9,349 nucleotides of DNA from an uncultured Collinsella sp. (lineage in GTDB: Bacteria > Actinomycetota > Coriobacteriia > Coriobacteriales > Coriobacteriaceae), in the NCBI GenBank assembly GCA_902495945.1, contig CABUZD010000067.1, positions 1 through 9,349 of the forward strand, given 5' to 3'. Below are positions 1 to 6,528 of this stretch, piece after piece. The position numbers were made by a program, and so were the translations under genes. The notes under the pieces are model-generated. The model was not told the DNA's origin. It did not search any database and saw only the letters and a list, made by a program, of their open reading frames with translations. How positions within the stretch are numbered: the first letter of the stretch is position 1; each line of letters begins with the position of its first letter.

Positions 1-141
1 ACCCCTTCGATAGGGGGCCGGGGCGTAAATAGCGCCGGTTTGACCGGCCCGTCACGGGTCAATCTGCAGTGCGGCCCGAATCCCGTGAGGGCCGGCGCCA
101 ATAGACGCGTGCCGGAAATCCAAGGGTTATACCCTAAGAGC
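1..141. other. Unassigned GC-rich flank upstream of a terminator
   Basis: I recognise no gene here. The stretch is rich in short self-complementary pieces: TTGACC at 39-44 with GGTCAA at 57-62, GGCCC at 73-77 with GGGCC at 89-93, and CCGG-containing pairs near 93-115. It runs directly into the intrinsic terminator at 142-167. It could be the 3' untranslated end of an upstream gene, or the end of a structured RNA. I tried to match it to RNase P RNA, tmRNA, SRP RNA, T-box, cobalamin, FMN and TPP elements and saw none of their signature sequences. Confidence 0.3.
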
Positions 142-167
142 AAACCACCCCTTTTAGGGGTGGTTTT
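142..167 (+). terminator. Intrinsic terminator of an upstream gene
   Basis: A perfect 10-bp stem (AAACCACCCC at 142-151 with GGGGTGGTTT at 157-166) closes on a 5-nt TTTTA loop and runs into a short T-rich stretch. The A-rich left side also gives a short T run on the opposite strand, so some bidirectional activity is possible. The + orientation is preferred because the downstream side is more T-rich. It insulates the reductase gene at 577 from transcription entering the window from the left. Confidence 0.7.
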
Positions 168-217
168 GATTATTTCGGGACCGTGTTTTCGGTCCAATTC
201 TCGGCCTCTCAAACAAA

Positions 218-274
218 ATCTCGATCTGTAACATCTGGACCCGATTTGGGCGGCTAGGTGTTACAGATCGAGAT
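218..274. repeat. Palindromic repeat unit A (16-25-16)
   Basis: A perfect 16-bp inverted repeat: ATCTCGATCTGTAACA at 218-233 is the exact reverse complement of 259-274, with a 25-nt loop at 234-258. It is the first of three units sharing arm sequence, loop length and part of the loop sequence. Identity unknown; it could be a member of an intergenic palindromic repeat family or a regulatory RNA/DNA structure. Confidence 0.85.
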
Positions 275-298
275 ATACCGGTGGGTTGGGTCGTGTTT

Positions 299-355
299 GT
301 CTAAATCTGTAACACGAGGGACGGATTTTGCCGAGTTGTTGTTATAGATTGAGAT
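299..355. repeat. Palindromic repeat unit B (16-25-16, degenerate)
   Basis: The second unit lies 81 bp after unit A, measured at the shared ATCTGTAACA core (305-314). Arms 299-314 and 340-355 pair at 13 of 16 positions. Two of the three non-Watson-Crick positions would be G-U wobbles in a + strand transcript. The loop at 315-339 is again 25 nt and carries GATTTTGCCGAG, closely matching unit C. Confidence 0.8.
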
Positions 356-373
356 TTTCTAGCAGGCGGGTTT

Positions 374-440
374 GGTTTGTCTCGATCTGTAACAGTAAGA
401 CCCAGTTTTGCCGAGCAACTGTTACAGATTGAGACAAACC
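374..440. repeat. Palindromic repeat unit C (extended arms)
   Basis: The third unit lies 80 bp after unit B. Its core (379-435) has the same 16-25-16 layout, and the pairing extends to 23-nt arms at 374-396 and 418-440 with a single non-Watson-Crick position, a G-U wobble if read as + strand RNA. Its loop shares TTTTGCCGAG with unit B. It ends about 135 bp before the reductase start codon. Confidence 0.85.
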
Positions 441-494
441 GACGGGCCGCCCTGCCCCATCCACCTGCCGCCACCTGATATTCGCCGATTTTCG

Positions 495-524
495 TTGTGC
501 CGCTGTGCCCCCATGCCATATCCT
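495..524 (+). promoter_or_regulatory. Weak candidate promoter for the reductase gene
   Basis: TTGTGC at 495-500 and TATCCT at 519-524 are separated by 18 bp and would place a transcript start about 45 bp before the start codon. Both boxes are imperfect matches to sigma-70-type consensus. This is the best placed pair between the repeat array and the gene, but it is a weak call. Confidence 0.22.
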
Positions 525-576
525 CTAGACAACTACGCGGCATCATCGCCGCCGCGTCTACAAGAGAGGAATGTCC

Positions 577-2607
577 ATGACCGCACCTGCATCCAAGCTG
601 CTCCAGCCCATTACGGTTGGCCCCCTTGAGCTCAAGAACCGCATTATGTTTCCGCCGCTGACCACCGGCTACGAGGAGCGCGACGGTTCCATTGGCGAGC
701 GCAGCCTGGCTTTTTACGAGCGCTTGGCCCGTGGCGGCGTGAGTTACATCGTCATCGGCGACGTTGCTCCCGTCATGACCGCAAGCCCCACGCCCAAGCT
801 GGCGACCGACGCCCAAATCCCCACGTTTAAGGCCCTGGCCGATGCCGTCCACAAGCACGGCGCCAAGGTCGCGCTGCAGCTGTTCCACCCCGAGTACGAC
901 GTGCCCGGTGTCGGCCGCATGGTCATGGGATCCATGGCCGCCGCCAAGGCCGCGCAGGAGGCCAAGGCCGCCGGCGACGAGGAGACCTTTGCCGCCAAGA
1001 TGGCCGAGTCCAACGAGATCCGCAACCAGGCCTACGCCAAGCTGCACCACGACATGCAGCACTTTGTGAACGAGGCGAGTGTGGAGCAGCTCACCCAGAT
1101 CAAGGAGGCTATCGCCGCCTCGGCCGCTCGCGCGCAGCAGGCCGGGATCGATGCCATCGAGGTCCACGGCGACCGCCTGGTAGGTTCGCTGTGCTCGGCC
1201 ATCCTCAACCAGCGCACCGACGAGTACGGCGGCTCGTTCGAGAACCGCGTTCGCTACGCGCTGGAGGTCGTCGCTGCCATTAAGGAAGCCGCGCCGCAGC
1301 TGATGGTGGAGTACAAGCTCCCCGTGATCATGGAGAACCCCGACGGCACGCCGCGCGGCAAGGGTGGCCTGCAGCCCGACGAGGCCTGCGAGTTTGCCAA
1401 GCTGCTCGAGGGCGCGGGCATCGATATGATTCAGGTCGCACAGGCCAACCACACCGGCAACATGGGCGACACCATTCCGCCCATGGGCGCCATGCCCTAC
1501 AACTGGACGCTGCCCGTGGCCGAGCGCGTCAAGGCCCTGGTCTCCGTGCCGGTGGCAACCGTCGGCCGCGTTGTCTCGGTTGAGGCCGGCGAGAAGATTC
1601 TGGAAGACGGCTCCGCCGATATCATCGCTTATGGCCGTTCGCTCATGTGCGACCCCGACATTGCGCTGAAGGCCGCCACGGGCGAGCCCATCCGCGAGTG
1701 CCTCAACTGCAACAAGGGCTGCGTCGACGCGATTCAAAACCGCAAGTACATCTCGTGCGTGCTCAATGCCGAGAACGGCGACGAGGCGACCATCGCTATC
1801 AAGCCGGGCGAGGGCGACAAGAAGATTGCCGTGGTGGGCGGCGGTATTGCCGGCCTGGAGGCCGCGCGCGTGGCGGCCAAGCGCGGCTACGACGTGACCG
1901 TCTACGAGGCGAGCGATCATCTGGGCGGCCAGATTGTGCTGGCGGCCGCGCCTCCGCGTAAGGATGAGATCATGCGCTCGGTCGAGTACTACGAGAAGAT
2001 TCTGCCCGGCCTGGGCGTGAAAGTTGAACTCAACCATGCCGCCAGCCCCGCGGATCTCAACGCCGCCGACGCCGCGATTGTGGCAGTGGGCGCGCACGAC
2101 GTGGTCATCCCCGTTCCGGGTGCCGATTCGGACAAGGTTGTCTCGAGCTGGGACGTGCTGGCCGGCAAGGTGGAGCTTACGGGCCGCGTCGCTGTCATTG
2201 GCGGCGGCCTGGTGGGCACCGAGACTGCCGAGTACCTGCTGCAGCACGGTTGCGAGGTGGCGATTGTCGAGATGCTCGACAAGATTGCCGCAGGCGAGTC
2301 CGAGACCATTCTGCCGCTGATCATGAGCGACTTTGCAGAGCACAACGTGGAGCAGCACGTTAAGACCCGCCTGACCGCCATTACCGACGAGGGCGTGGAG
2401 GCCATTCGCACCACCGAGGACGGCGCCGAGGAGCCGGTGAAGATCGCCTGCGATTACGTGGTGATGGCCGTGGGCTCCAAGGCCAACGCGTTTGACCTGG
2501 ATGGCGTGACGGTGCCCGTGACCTGCGTGGGCGACTGCTCGGGTGAGCGCACCGCCGACATTGCGAGCGCCATTCGCACGGCGTATCACGCGGCCAACGA
2601 GCTGTAG
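577..2607 (+). CDS. FMN/FAD/[4Fe-4S] NADH:flavin oxidoreductase, 2-enoate / 2,4-dienoyl-CoA reductase family
   Basis: A cytoplasmic enzyme of about 676 residues that should reduce an activated C=C bond (enoate, dienoyl-CoA or a steroid-like enone) using NAD(P)H via FAD, a [4Fe-4S] cluster and FMN. Numbering from 577: the N-terminal OYE-type TIM barrel spans about 10-365, with KNRIMFPPL near the N-terminus, HGD at 197-199, RTDEYGGSFENR at 213-224 and the FMN-phosphate segment around GR 330-331 and YGR 352-354. Cluster cysteines follow the family spacing C375-x2-C378-x3-C382-x11-C394. Two Rossmann signatures follow, GGGIAG at 421-426 (FAD) and GGGLVG at 542-547 (NAD(P)H), with a C-terminal VGDC segment. 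Length fits the FadH, FldZ and BaiCD/BaiH group. ATG 577 is preferred over ATG 571 because AGAGGA directly abuts 571 but lies 6 nt before 577. The barrel carries an Ala/Lys/Glu-rich helical segment at about 118-165 where classical members have a shorter loop. The gene is monocistronic. Substrate cannot be told. Confidence 0.9.
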   Translation: MTAPASKLLQPITVGPLELKNRIMFPPLTTGYEERDGSIGERSLAFYERLARGGVSYIVIGDVAPVMTASPTPKLATDAQIPTFKALADAVHKHGAKVALQLFHPEYDVPGVGRMVMGSMAAAKAAQEAKAAGDEETFAAKMAESNEIRNQAYAKLHHDMQHFVNEASVEQLTQIKEAIAASAARAQQAGIDAIEVHGDRLVGSLCSAILNQRTDEYGGSFENRVRYALEVVAAIKEAAPQLMVEYKLPVIMENPDGTPRGKGGLQPDEACEFAKLLEGAGIDMIQVAQANHTGNMGDTIPPMGAMPYNWTLPVAERVKALVSVPVATVGRVVSVEAGEKILEDGSADIIAYGRSLMCDPDIALKAATGEPIRECLNCNKGCVDAIQNRKYISCVLNAENGDEATIAIKPGEGDKKIAVVGGGIAGLEAARVAAKRGYDVTVYEASDHLGGQIVLAAAPPRKDEIMRSVEYYEKILPGLGVKVELNHAASPADLNAADAAIVAVGAHDVVIPVPGADSDKVVSSWDVLAGKVELTGRVAVIGGGLVGTETAEYLLQHGCEVAIVEMLDKIAAGESETILPLIMSDFAEHNVEQHVKTRLTAITDEGVEAIRTTEDGAEEPVKIACDYVVMAVGSKANAFDLDGVTVPVTCVGDCSGERTADIASAIRTAYHAANEL

Positions 2608-2619
2608 TTGAACATCGCG

Positions 2620-2657
2620 GCCAGGCGGGGCGGTAGCACGGATCCGCCTCGCCCGGC
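2620..2657 (+). other. GC-rich hairpin after the reductase stop
   Basis: Arms 2624-2633 and 2644-2653 pair over 10 bp (one G-U as + strand RNA), extended by 3 bp outside an A/C mismatch. There is no T tract after it, so it is not itself an intrinsic terminator. It sits 12 nt after the stop codon and 25 nt before the true terminator, and may stabilise the mRNA 3' end. Confidence 0.5.
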
Positions 2658-2682
2658 TGTGTCCCGTCGGGTGTCAACCGGT

Positions 2683-2723
2683 GCGGGGCCTGCAAGCGCA
2701 GCAGGTCCCGCCCTTTTTGTTTT
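2683..2723 (+). terminator. Strong intrinsic terminator of the reductase gene
   Basis: An 11-bp stem (GCGGGGCCTGC at 2683-2693 with GCAGGTCCCGC at 2701-2711, one G-U pair) closes a 7-nt loop and is followed by CC, TTTTT, G, TTTT. This closes the reductase unit and separates it from the HTH gene. Confidence 0.9.
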
Positions 2724-2878
2724 GCTCCGGTGGATGGCAATGCGCGGTAATCATGAGGAGTGAGGACGTCTACTGCCTTGCAGATCACTCAAAAATATTG
2801 GGGGAGGGGTTAATAACTATATCCTCTATACCAAAGGACATAAAGAGATGCCAATTTTGTTGACAAGCGAATGACGAT

Positions 2879-2895
2879 TAGCTGCGAGTCAGCTA
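2879..2895. repeat. Small inverted repeat, possible operator
   Basis: TAGCTG at 2879-2884 and CAGCTA at 2890-2895 form 6-bp arms around a 5-nt centre. It lies about 150 bp upstream of the HTH start codon. It could be a protein-binding site or chance. Confidence 0.3.
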
Positions 2896-2927
2896 CCAGC
2901 GTAAATAATCGATAAAGAAATGTCGTA

Positions 2928-2941
2928 ATTTGGTGCCAAAT
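2928..2941. promoter_or_regulatory. 14-bp palindrome, possible operator
   Basis: ATTTGG-TG-CCAAAT is a dyad of two perfect 6-nt arms around TG. It lies about 55-70 bp before the candidate -10 box of the HTH gene, a typical place for an activator or autoregulator site. No regulator can be assigned from sequence. Confidence 0.35.
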
Positions 2942-2977
2942 GCCCAGATAACGCCGCGTCTATTTTAATTAACTGCT

Positions 2978-3006
2978 TTGAGCAAACAGTAAAATGCTAC
3001 TATCTA
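2978..3006 (+). promoter_or_regulatory. Probable promoter of the HTH gene
   Basis: TGCTACTAT at 2995-3003 reads as an extended -10 (TG-n-TACTAT). Alternatively TTGAGC at 2978-2983 and TATCTA at 3001-3006 are spaced 17 bp. Either gives a transcript start near 3010 and a leader of roughly 35-40 nt. The position and AT-rich surroundings are convincing; which box pair is used is not settled. Confidence 0.45.
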
Positions 3007-3047
3007 ACTTGCACGTAAGAAAGCAGATTAACGGCTAAGGCTAAGAA

Positions 3048-3452
3048 GTGGCAGGTATGTCGGAAGCAACTAGGACTCGCACGCATGCGCCCGAGGTTAG
3101 GCAGCGCGCCGTCGAGATCCTCCAAGAGGGGGTCGGTCATCGCGCTCTCGCCGCGGAGCTTGGCATTCCCCAGGCCACGGCTCGTCAGTGGGCCCGCGCG
3201 TATGCCGTGGGCGGTGCCGACGCCGTTCTCAATGCCGGTTCGCATCATCATACCTATTCGTACGACGTAAAGCTCGCTGTGGTTAAGGACCGTCTGGAAA
3301 ACGGCTTGACGGTTCGCGAGGCCATGATCAAGCACAAGATTCCCAGCGAGTCTTCGGTCAAGGCTTGGTGCCGTCAGTACCGCGAGAGCGGTGAGTCCGC
3401 ACTGGTCGATAAGCCGCGCGGCCGCAAGCCGCGCGTTAAAAAGGCGGAATAG
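3048..3452 (+). CDS. Double helix-turn-helix protein, IS3-family OrfA-like (orphan)
   Basis: A 134-residue basic DNA-binding protein with two HTH units: one at about 16-52 (RALAAELGIPQATARQWARAY) and one at about 72-112 (TVREAMIKHKIPSESSVKAW, RQYRESGESAL), ending in a basic KPRGRKPRVKK tail at 122-132. This arrangement, including the xGExAL segment followed by a Lys/Pro-rich tail, is that of OrfA proteins of the IS150/IS3 group, which bind the element ends. No OrfB integrase with a DDE motif follows, no frameshift site or terminal inverted repeats are evident, and the gene ends in its own terminator. It may therefore be a relic or a domesticated regulator. The start is GTG 3048 (AAGG at 3037-3040, 7-nt spacing); ATG 3057 is an alternative, but its GGCAGG lies only 2 nt away. 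A role in controlling the downstream hydrogenase operon is possible but not shown. Confidence 0.8.
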   Translation: MAGMSEATRTRTHAPEVRQRAVEILQEGVGHRALAAELGIPQATARQWARAYAVGGADAVLNAGSHHHTYSYDVKLAVVKDRLENGLTVREAMIKHKIPSESSVKAWCRQYRESGESALVDKPRGRKPRVKKAE

Positions 3453-3464
3453 CGAACGGGATGG

Positions 3465-3488
3465 TGCGCCCACGGGGGCGCATTTTTT
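3465..3488 (+). terminator. Intrinsic terminator of the HTH gene
   Basis: A perfect 7-bp GC stem (TGCGCCC at 3465-3471 with GGGCGCA at 3476-3482) on a 4-nt loop is followed at once by six T residues (3483-3488). It lies 12 nt after the HTH stop codon and separates that gene from the hydrogenase operon. Confidence 0.92.
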
Positions 3489-3549
3489 CTTGCCGCGCCT
3501 CTACTCCAATGCGGACGCGCCCTTGCCCCGTACGTCTAAAACTCCCCAG

Positions 3550-3626
3550 TTGACCGAAAACCTGCCACCGCAACCCCGTAATTGAGCTATAACGTTAAAC
3601 AATTGCAGCGTTTTTGCATGGGGGAG
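3550..3626 (+). promoter_or_regulatory. Leader and candidate promoter of the hydrogenase operon
   Basis: The operon promoter must lie between the terminator at 3488 and the start codon at 3634. TATAAC at 3588-3593 is a good -10-like box but has no matching -35 at 16-18 bp. TTGACC at 3550-3555 is a good -35-like box but lies 32 bp before it. This mismatch is what a promoter dependent on an activator or another sigma factor might show, or the call may be wrong. GGGGGAG at 3620-3626 is the ribosome binding site, 7 nt before ATG 3634. Confidence 0.35.
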
Positions 3627-3633
3627 TGATGGT

Positions 3634-6516
3634 ATGACGCTACTGTATTTCCTTACCCTGTTTCCGCTGGTACCGGCGCTGGGCATGCTGCTCGCGCGCG
3701 GTGACCGCGCCCGCGATGCGGTGGGACTCATAGGCTCCGGCATTATCATGGCGGTGACAGTTGTAGTCGCCGTCATGTTTTTTGGCATGGGTCCGCAGAG
3801 CTTTGAGGTTGCCTCCGGCACCTCGCATGTGCTCTCGATCATCAGCTCCGTCATCGACGTCATCCTGTGCGCCGTAATCCTGTACAACGCGTACAAATAT
3901 AGGAACGCGCTCACCACGGTGCTCGGCATAGTCCAGCTGGTGGGCTCGCTCGTCTTTGCGGCCATGACGCTGCCTGCGGCCGAAGCCGTCACGGCGACGC
4001 CGCTCTACCTAGACTACATGAGCGTGATCATGGTCCTCGCCGTCGGCTTCGTCGGCAGCCTTATCTGTATCTACGCTTTGGGCTACATGAAGGACTTCCA
4101 GGCCCATGATGAGCACGAGGCCGCGCTGCGCGGGCAGACCGCGCCCGACCGTCGTCCGCAGTTCCTGGCGCTTATGTTCCTGTTCCTCTCGGCCATGTTC
4201 GTCATCGTGACGAGCGACAACCTTGAGTGGCTGTTCTGCGGCTGGGAAATCACCACCGTGTGCTCGTTCCTTATGATTGGCTACACGCGCACGCCCGAGG
4301 CCATCAAGAACGCCTTCACCCAGATCATCCTCAACATGCTGGGCGGTATCGCGTTTTTGGCCGGACTCATGTACCTGCACGTTAACGGCATGCCGCTGAC
4401 CATCTCGGGCATGATCGAGCTTTCCGGCGCCGGTACCGCGCAATCAGCGCTGCTGGTGATGCCGGTCATCCTGTTGTCGCTCGCCGCGCTCACCAAGGCC
4501 GCACAGATGCCGTTCCACACTTGGCTGTTGGGTGCCATGGTTGCCCCCACGCCCACGAGCGCCCTGCTGCACTCGTCAACCATGGTCAAAGCCGGCGTGT
4601 TCCTGATGGTCAAGCTGAGCCCGCTCTATGCCATCTATCCTGTGACCGGCTTTATGGTCACGAGTGTGGGTGCCATCACGTTTTTGCTCGCTGCCCTCAT
4701 GGCCATCTCGCAGAGCAACGCCAAACGCGTGCTCGCGTACTCCACCATTTCCAACTTGGGCCTCATTAGTGCCTGCCTGGGTGTCGGCGCGCCCGAGGCC
4801 GTATGGGCGGCCATCTTCCTGATCCTGTTCCACACGGTGGCCAAGTCGCTGCTGTTCCTGTGCGTGGGCACGGCCGAGCATCATATCGGCAGCCGCGATA
4901 TCGAGGACATGGACGGCATGTTCAGCCGCATGCCGCACCTGACGCGCCTGATGATGCTGGGCATCATGGGCATGTTTGTGGCGCCGTTTGGCATGCTCGT
5001 GTCCAAGTGGGGCGCCCTGGTGGCGTTCGCGCAGACCGGCAACGTGCTCATGATCATGGTGCTTGCCTTTGGCTCGGCCGCGACGTTCTTCTTCTGGGGC
5101 AAGTGGCTTGCCAAGCTTTCGGGCGTCGACCCCACGGCTCAAAACGTTGAGGTCAATGTCCATAAGACCGAATGGATGGCCCTCAACACCATCGCCGCGC
5201 TGCTTATTCTGTGCTGCGTGGCGTTCCCGGTTATCTCGAGCGGTCTGGTGTCGCCTTACTTGGCCATGGTGTTTGGCCGCGTGCCGTACGTTATTGGCAA
5301 GGACGCCATGTATCTGATGGTGGTTATCGTGGCTTTTATTGCCGTGGTGTTGCTGACTTCATTCCGCGTGAGCAACAAACCGCATGTAAACGTATATCTT
5401 TCGGGTGTGGGAACCGACAAATATCGCCATTTCCGCGGCTCGATGGGACACGAGGTAAAGGCCGAAAAGCGCAATTGGTACTCGGAGGACGCCCTTGGCG
5501 AGAAGCGTATTGGCCCCGCGGGTAGCGTCGTGTGCTGCAGCATTATCTTGTTTGCGCTGCTGTGTTGCGCATGGATTGGGCCCGAGAGACTTGCCATGAG
5601 TGCGCCCTCGGTGCTGCGCGGCAAGTATTTTGAAGGTTCGGGTGTCGTGGGCATTTTTATTGGCACCGTGGCGTTTGCCCTGCTGGCGCCGCTTGTGGGT
5701 GGCATGATCGACGGCATCGACCGCAAGCTGTCCGCCCGCATGCAGGGCCGCGTGGGCCCGCGCCTGCTGCAGCCCTTCTACGACGTTGCCAAGCTGCTGC
5801 GCAAGGCCCCCGCCAGCGTAAACACCATGGACGATACCTATATGGCGTGCGCGCTCATCTTTACCGTGGTGGGCGGCGGCATCTTTGTGTCGGGCTCTAA
5901 CACGCTACTGTGCGCTTTTATGGTGACGCTCGCCGCGATCTTTGTGGTGCTGGCGTCCGCCTCGACGCAAAGCCCGTTTGCCCAGGTTGGCGCCGATCGT
6001 GAGTTACTGCAGGTTATGAGTTACGAGCCCGCCGTTTTGCTGATGAGCGTGGGCCTGTACCTTGCCACCGACAGCTTTGATTCCATCGCCGTGACGGGGC
6101 AGTCGGTCCCCATCATCGTGCACAGCGCGCCCATTTTCCTCGCGTTGCTCGCGGTGCTTACCATCAAGCTGCGCAAGTCGCCGTTTGACCTTTCGTACTC
6201 GCATCATGCGCATCAGGAGATCGTCCAGGGCGTCGCCACCGAGATGAGCGGCGGCACGCTGGCCAAGATGACCCTTATGCACTGGTGCGAGACCGTGCTG
6301 TTTTTGATGTGGGTGGGCATGTTCTTTGTCTGGGACAACCCCGTGAGCTGGGTTGTAGCCCTGGTCGTGATGGCCGCGACGTATTTTGTCGAGGTCCTGA
6401 TCGACAATACCTTCGCACGCAGCACCTGGCGCAGCTGCTTTAGGCTCGGATGGGGCGTGGCGCTGGTGTTTGGCCTGCTCAACCTTATGCCCATCCTCGT
6501 CGACGTGTTTATTTAG
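3634..6516 (+). CDS. echA-echB: Fused EchA-EchB: antiporter-like plus NuoH-like membrane subunits of a group 4 [NiFe] hydrogenase
   Basis: A 960-residue integral membrane protein expected to couple hydrogenase electron flow to H+ or Na+ movement. Residues about 1-650 are an EchA/HyfB/NuoL-type domain: GSLICIYALGYMKD near 141-154, W204-E205, the broken-helix lysine K288 before QMPFHTWLLGAM (291-302), PTPTSALLHSSTMVKAG with H313 and K319, K364 in NAKRVLAYSTISNLG, and H400/K404. These charged residues are the proton-path positions of the family. Residues about 655-960 are an EchB/HycD/NuoH-type domain: ARMQGRVGPRLLQPFYD at 701-717, E790 and YEP at 797-799, and SPFDLSYSHHAHQE followed by TEMSG up to about 872. 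A polar linker at about 577-629 and one hydrophobic segment at 631-648 join them. The members are usually separate proteins of about 600-650 and 290-320 residues, so both look complete here. The frame is unbroken across the join. First gene of the operon; its stop codon overlaps the ribosome binding site of echC. Confidence 0.92.
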   Translation: MTLLYFLTLFPLVPALGMLLARGDRARDAVGLIGSGIIMAVTVVVAVMFFGMGPQSFEVASGTSHVLSIISSVIDVILCAVILYNAYKYRNALTTVLGIVQLVGSLVFAAMTLPAAEAVTATPLYLDYMSVIMVLAVGFVGSLICIYALGYMKDFQAHDEHEAALRGQTAPDRRPQFLALMFLFLSAMFVIVTSDNLEWLFCGWEITTVCSFLMIGYTRTPEAIKNAFTQIILNMLGGIAFLAGLMYLHVNGMPLTISGMIELSGAGTAQSALLVMPVILLSLAALTKAAQMPFHTWLLGAMVAPTPTSALLHSSTMVKAGVFLMVKLSPLYAIYPVTGFMVTSVGAITFLLAALMAISQSNAKRVLAYSTISNLGLISACLGVGAPEAVWAAIFLILFHTVAKSLLFLCVGTAEHHIGSRDIEDMDGMFSRMPHLTRLMMLGIMGMFVAPFGMLVSKWGALVAFAQTGNVLMIMVLAFGSAATFFFWGKWLAKLSGVDPTAQNVEVNVHKTEWMALNTIAALLILCCVAFPVISSGLVSPYLAMVFGRVPYVIGKDAMYLMVVIVAFIAVVLLTSFRVSNKPHVNVYLSGVGTDKYRHFRGSMGHEVKAEKRNWYSEDALGEKRIGPAGSVVCCSIILFALLCCAWIGPERLAMSAPSVLRGKYFEGSGVVGIFIGTVAFALLAPLVGGMIDGIDRKLSARMQGRVGPRLLQPFYDVAKLLRKAPASVNTMDDTYMACALIFTVVGGGIFVSGSNTLLCAFMVTLAAIFVVLASASTQSPFAQVGADRELLQVMSYEPAVLLMSVGLYLATDSFDSIAVTGQSVPIIVHSAPIFLALLAVLTIKLRKSPFDLSYSHHAHQEIVQGVATEMSGGTLAKMTLMHWCETVLFLMWVGMFFVWDNPVSWVVALVVMAATYFVEVLIDNTFARSTWRSCFRLGWGVALVFGLLNLMPILVDVFI

Positions 6517-6528
6517 GAGGCGGCATCC

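Larger units (their letters stand above)
2724..3047. other. AT-rich intergenic region
   Basis: A 324-bp stretch visibly richer in A and T than both flanks. It contains no convincing gene; the one short open frame (ending at 2863) has no ribosome binding site. It holds a 6-bp-arm inverted repeat (2879-2895), a 14-bp palindrome (2928-2941), TTAATTAA around 2965-2972 and the probable HTH promoter near 2978-3006. A perfect TTGACA at 2860-2865 has no -10 box at a usable distance. Confidence 0.6.

Noticed and set aside
40..231. Short + strand open frame at the left end
   Set aside because: It runs straight through an intrinsic terminator hairpin and into repeat unit A, with no ribosome binding site and no recognisable family.
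218..440. CRISPR array
   Set aside because: Units are inverted repeats with related loops and related spacers at an 80-81 bp period, not identical direct repeats with unique spacers; no cas gene is present.
301..2589. 762-residue open frame on the minus strand opposite the reductase
   Set aside because: It is antisense to a well-recognised enzyme, rich in His/Gly/Leu/Ala as expected for shadow frames in GC-rich DNA, and has no domain I recognise.
2681..2863. 60-residue + strand open frame after the reductase
   Set aside because: It begins inside the reductase terminator and has no ribosome binding site; the internal ATG at 2753 also lacks one.
2860..2888. Promoter based on the perfect TTGACA at 2860-2865
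   Set aside because: No acceptable -10 box lies 16-18 bp downstream.
3048..3452. Complete IS3-family insertion sequence
   Set aside because: No OrfB/DDE integrase, frameshift window, terminal inverted repeats or target duplication could be seen around the OrfA-like gene.
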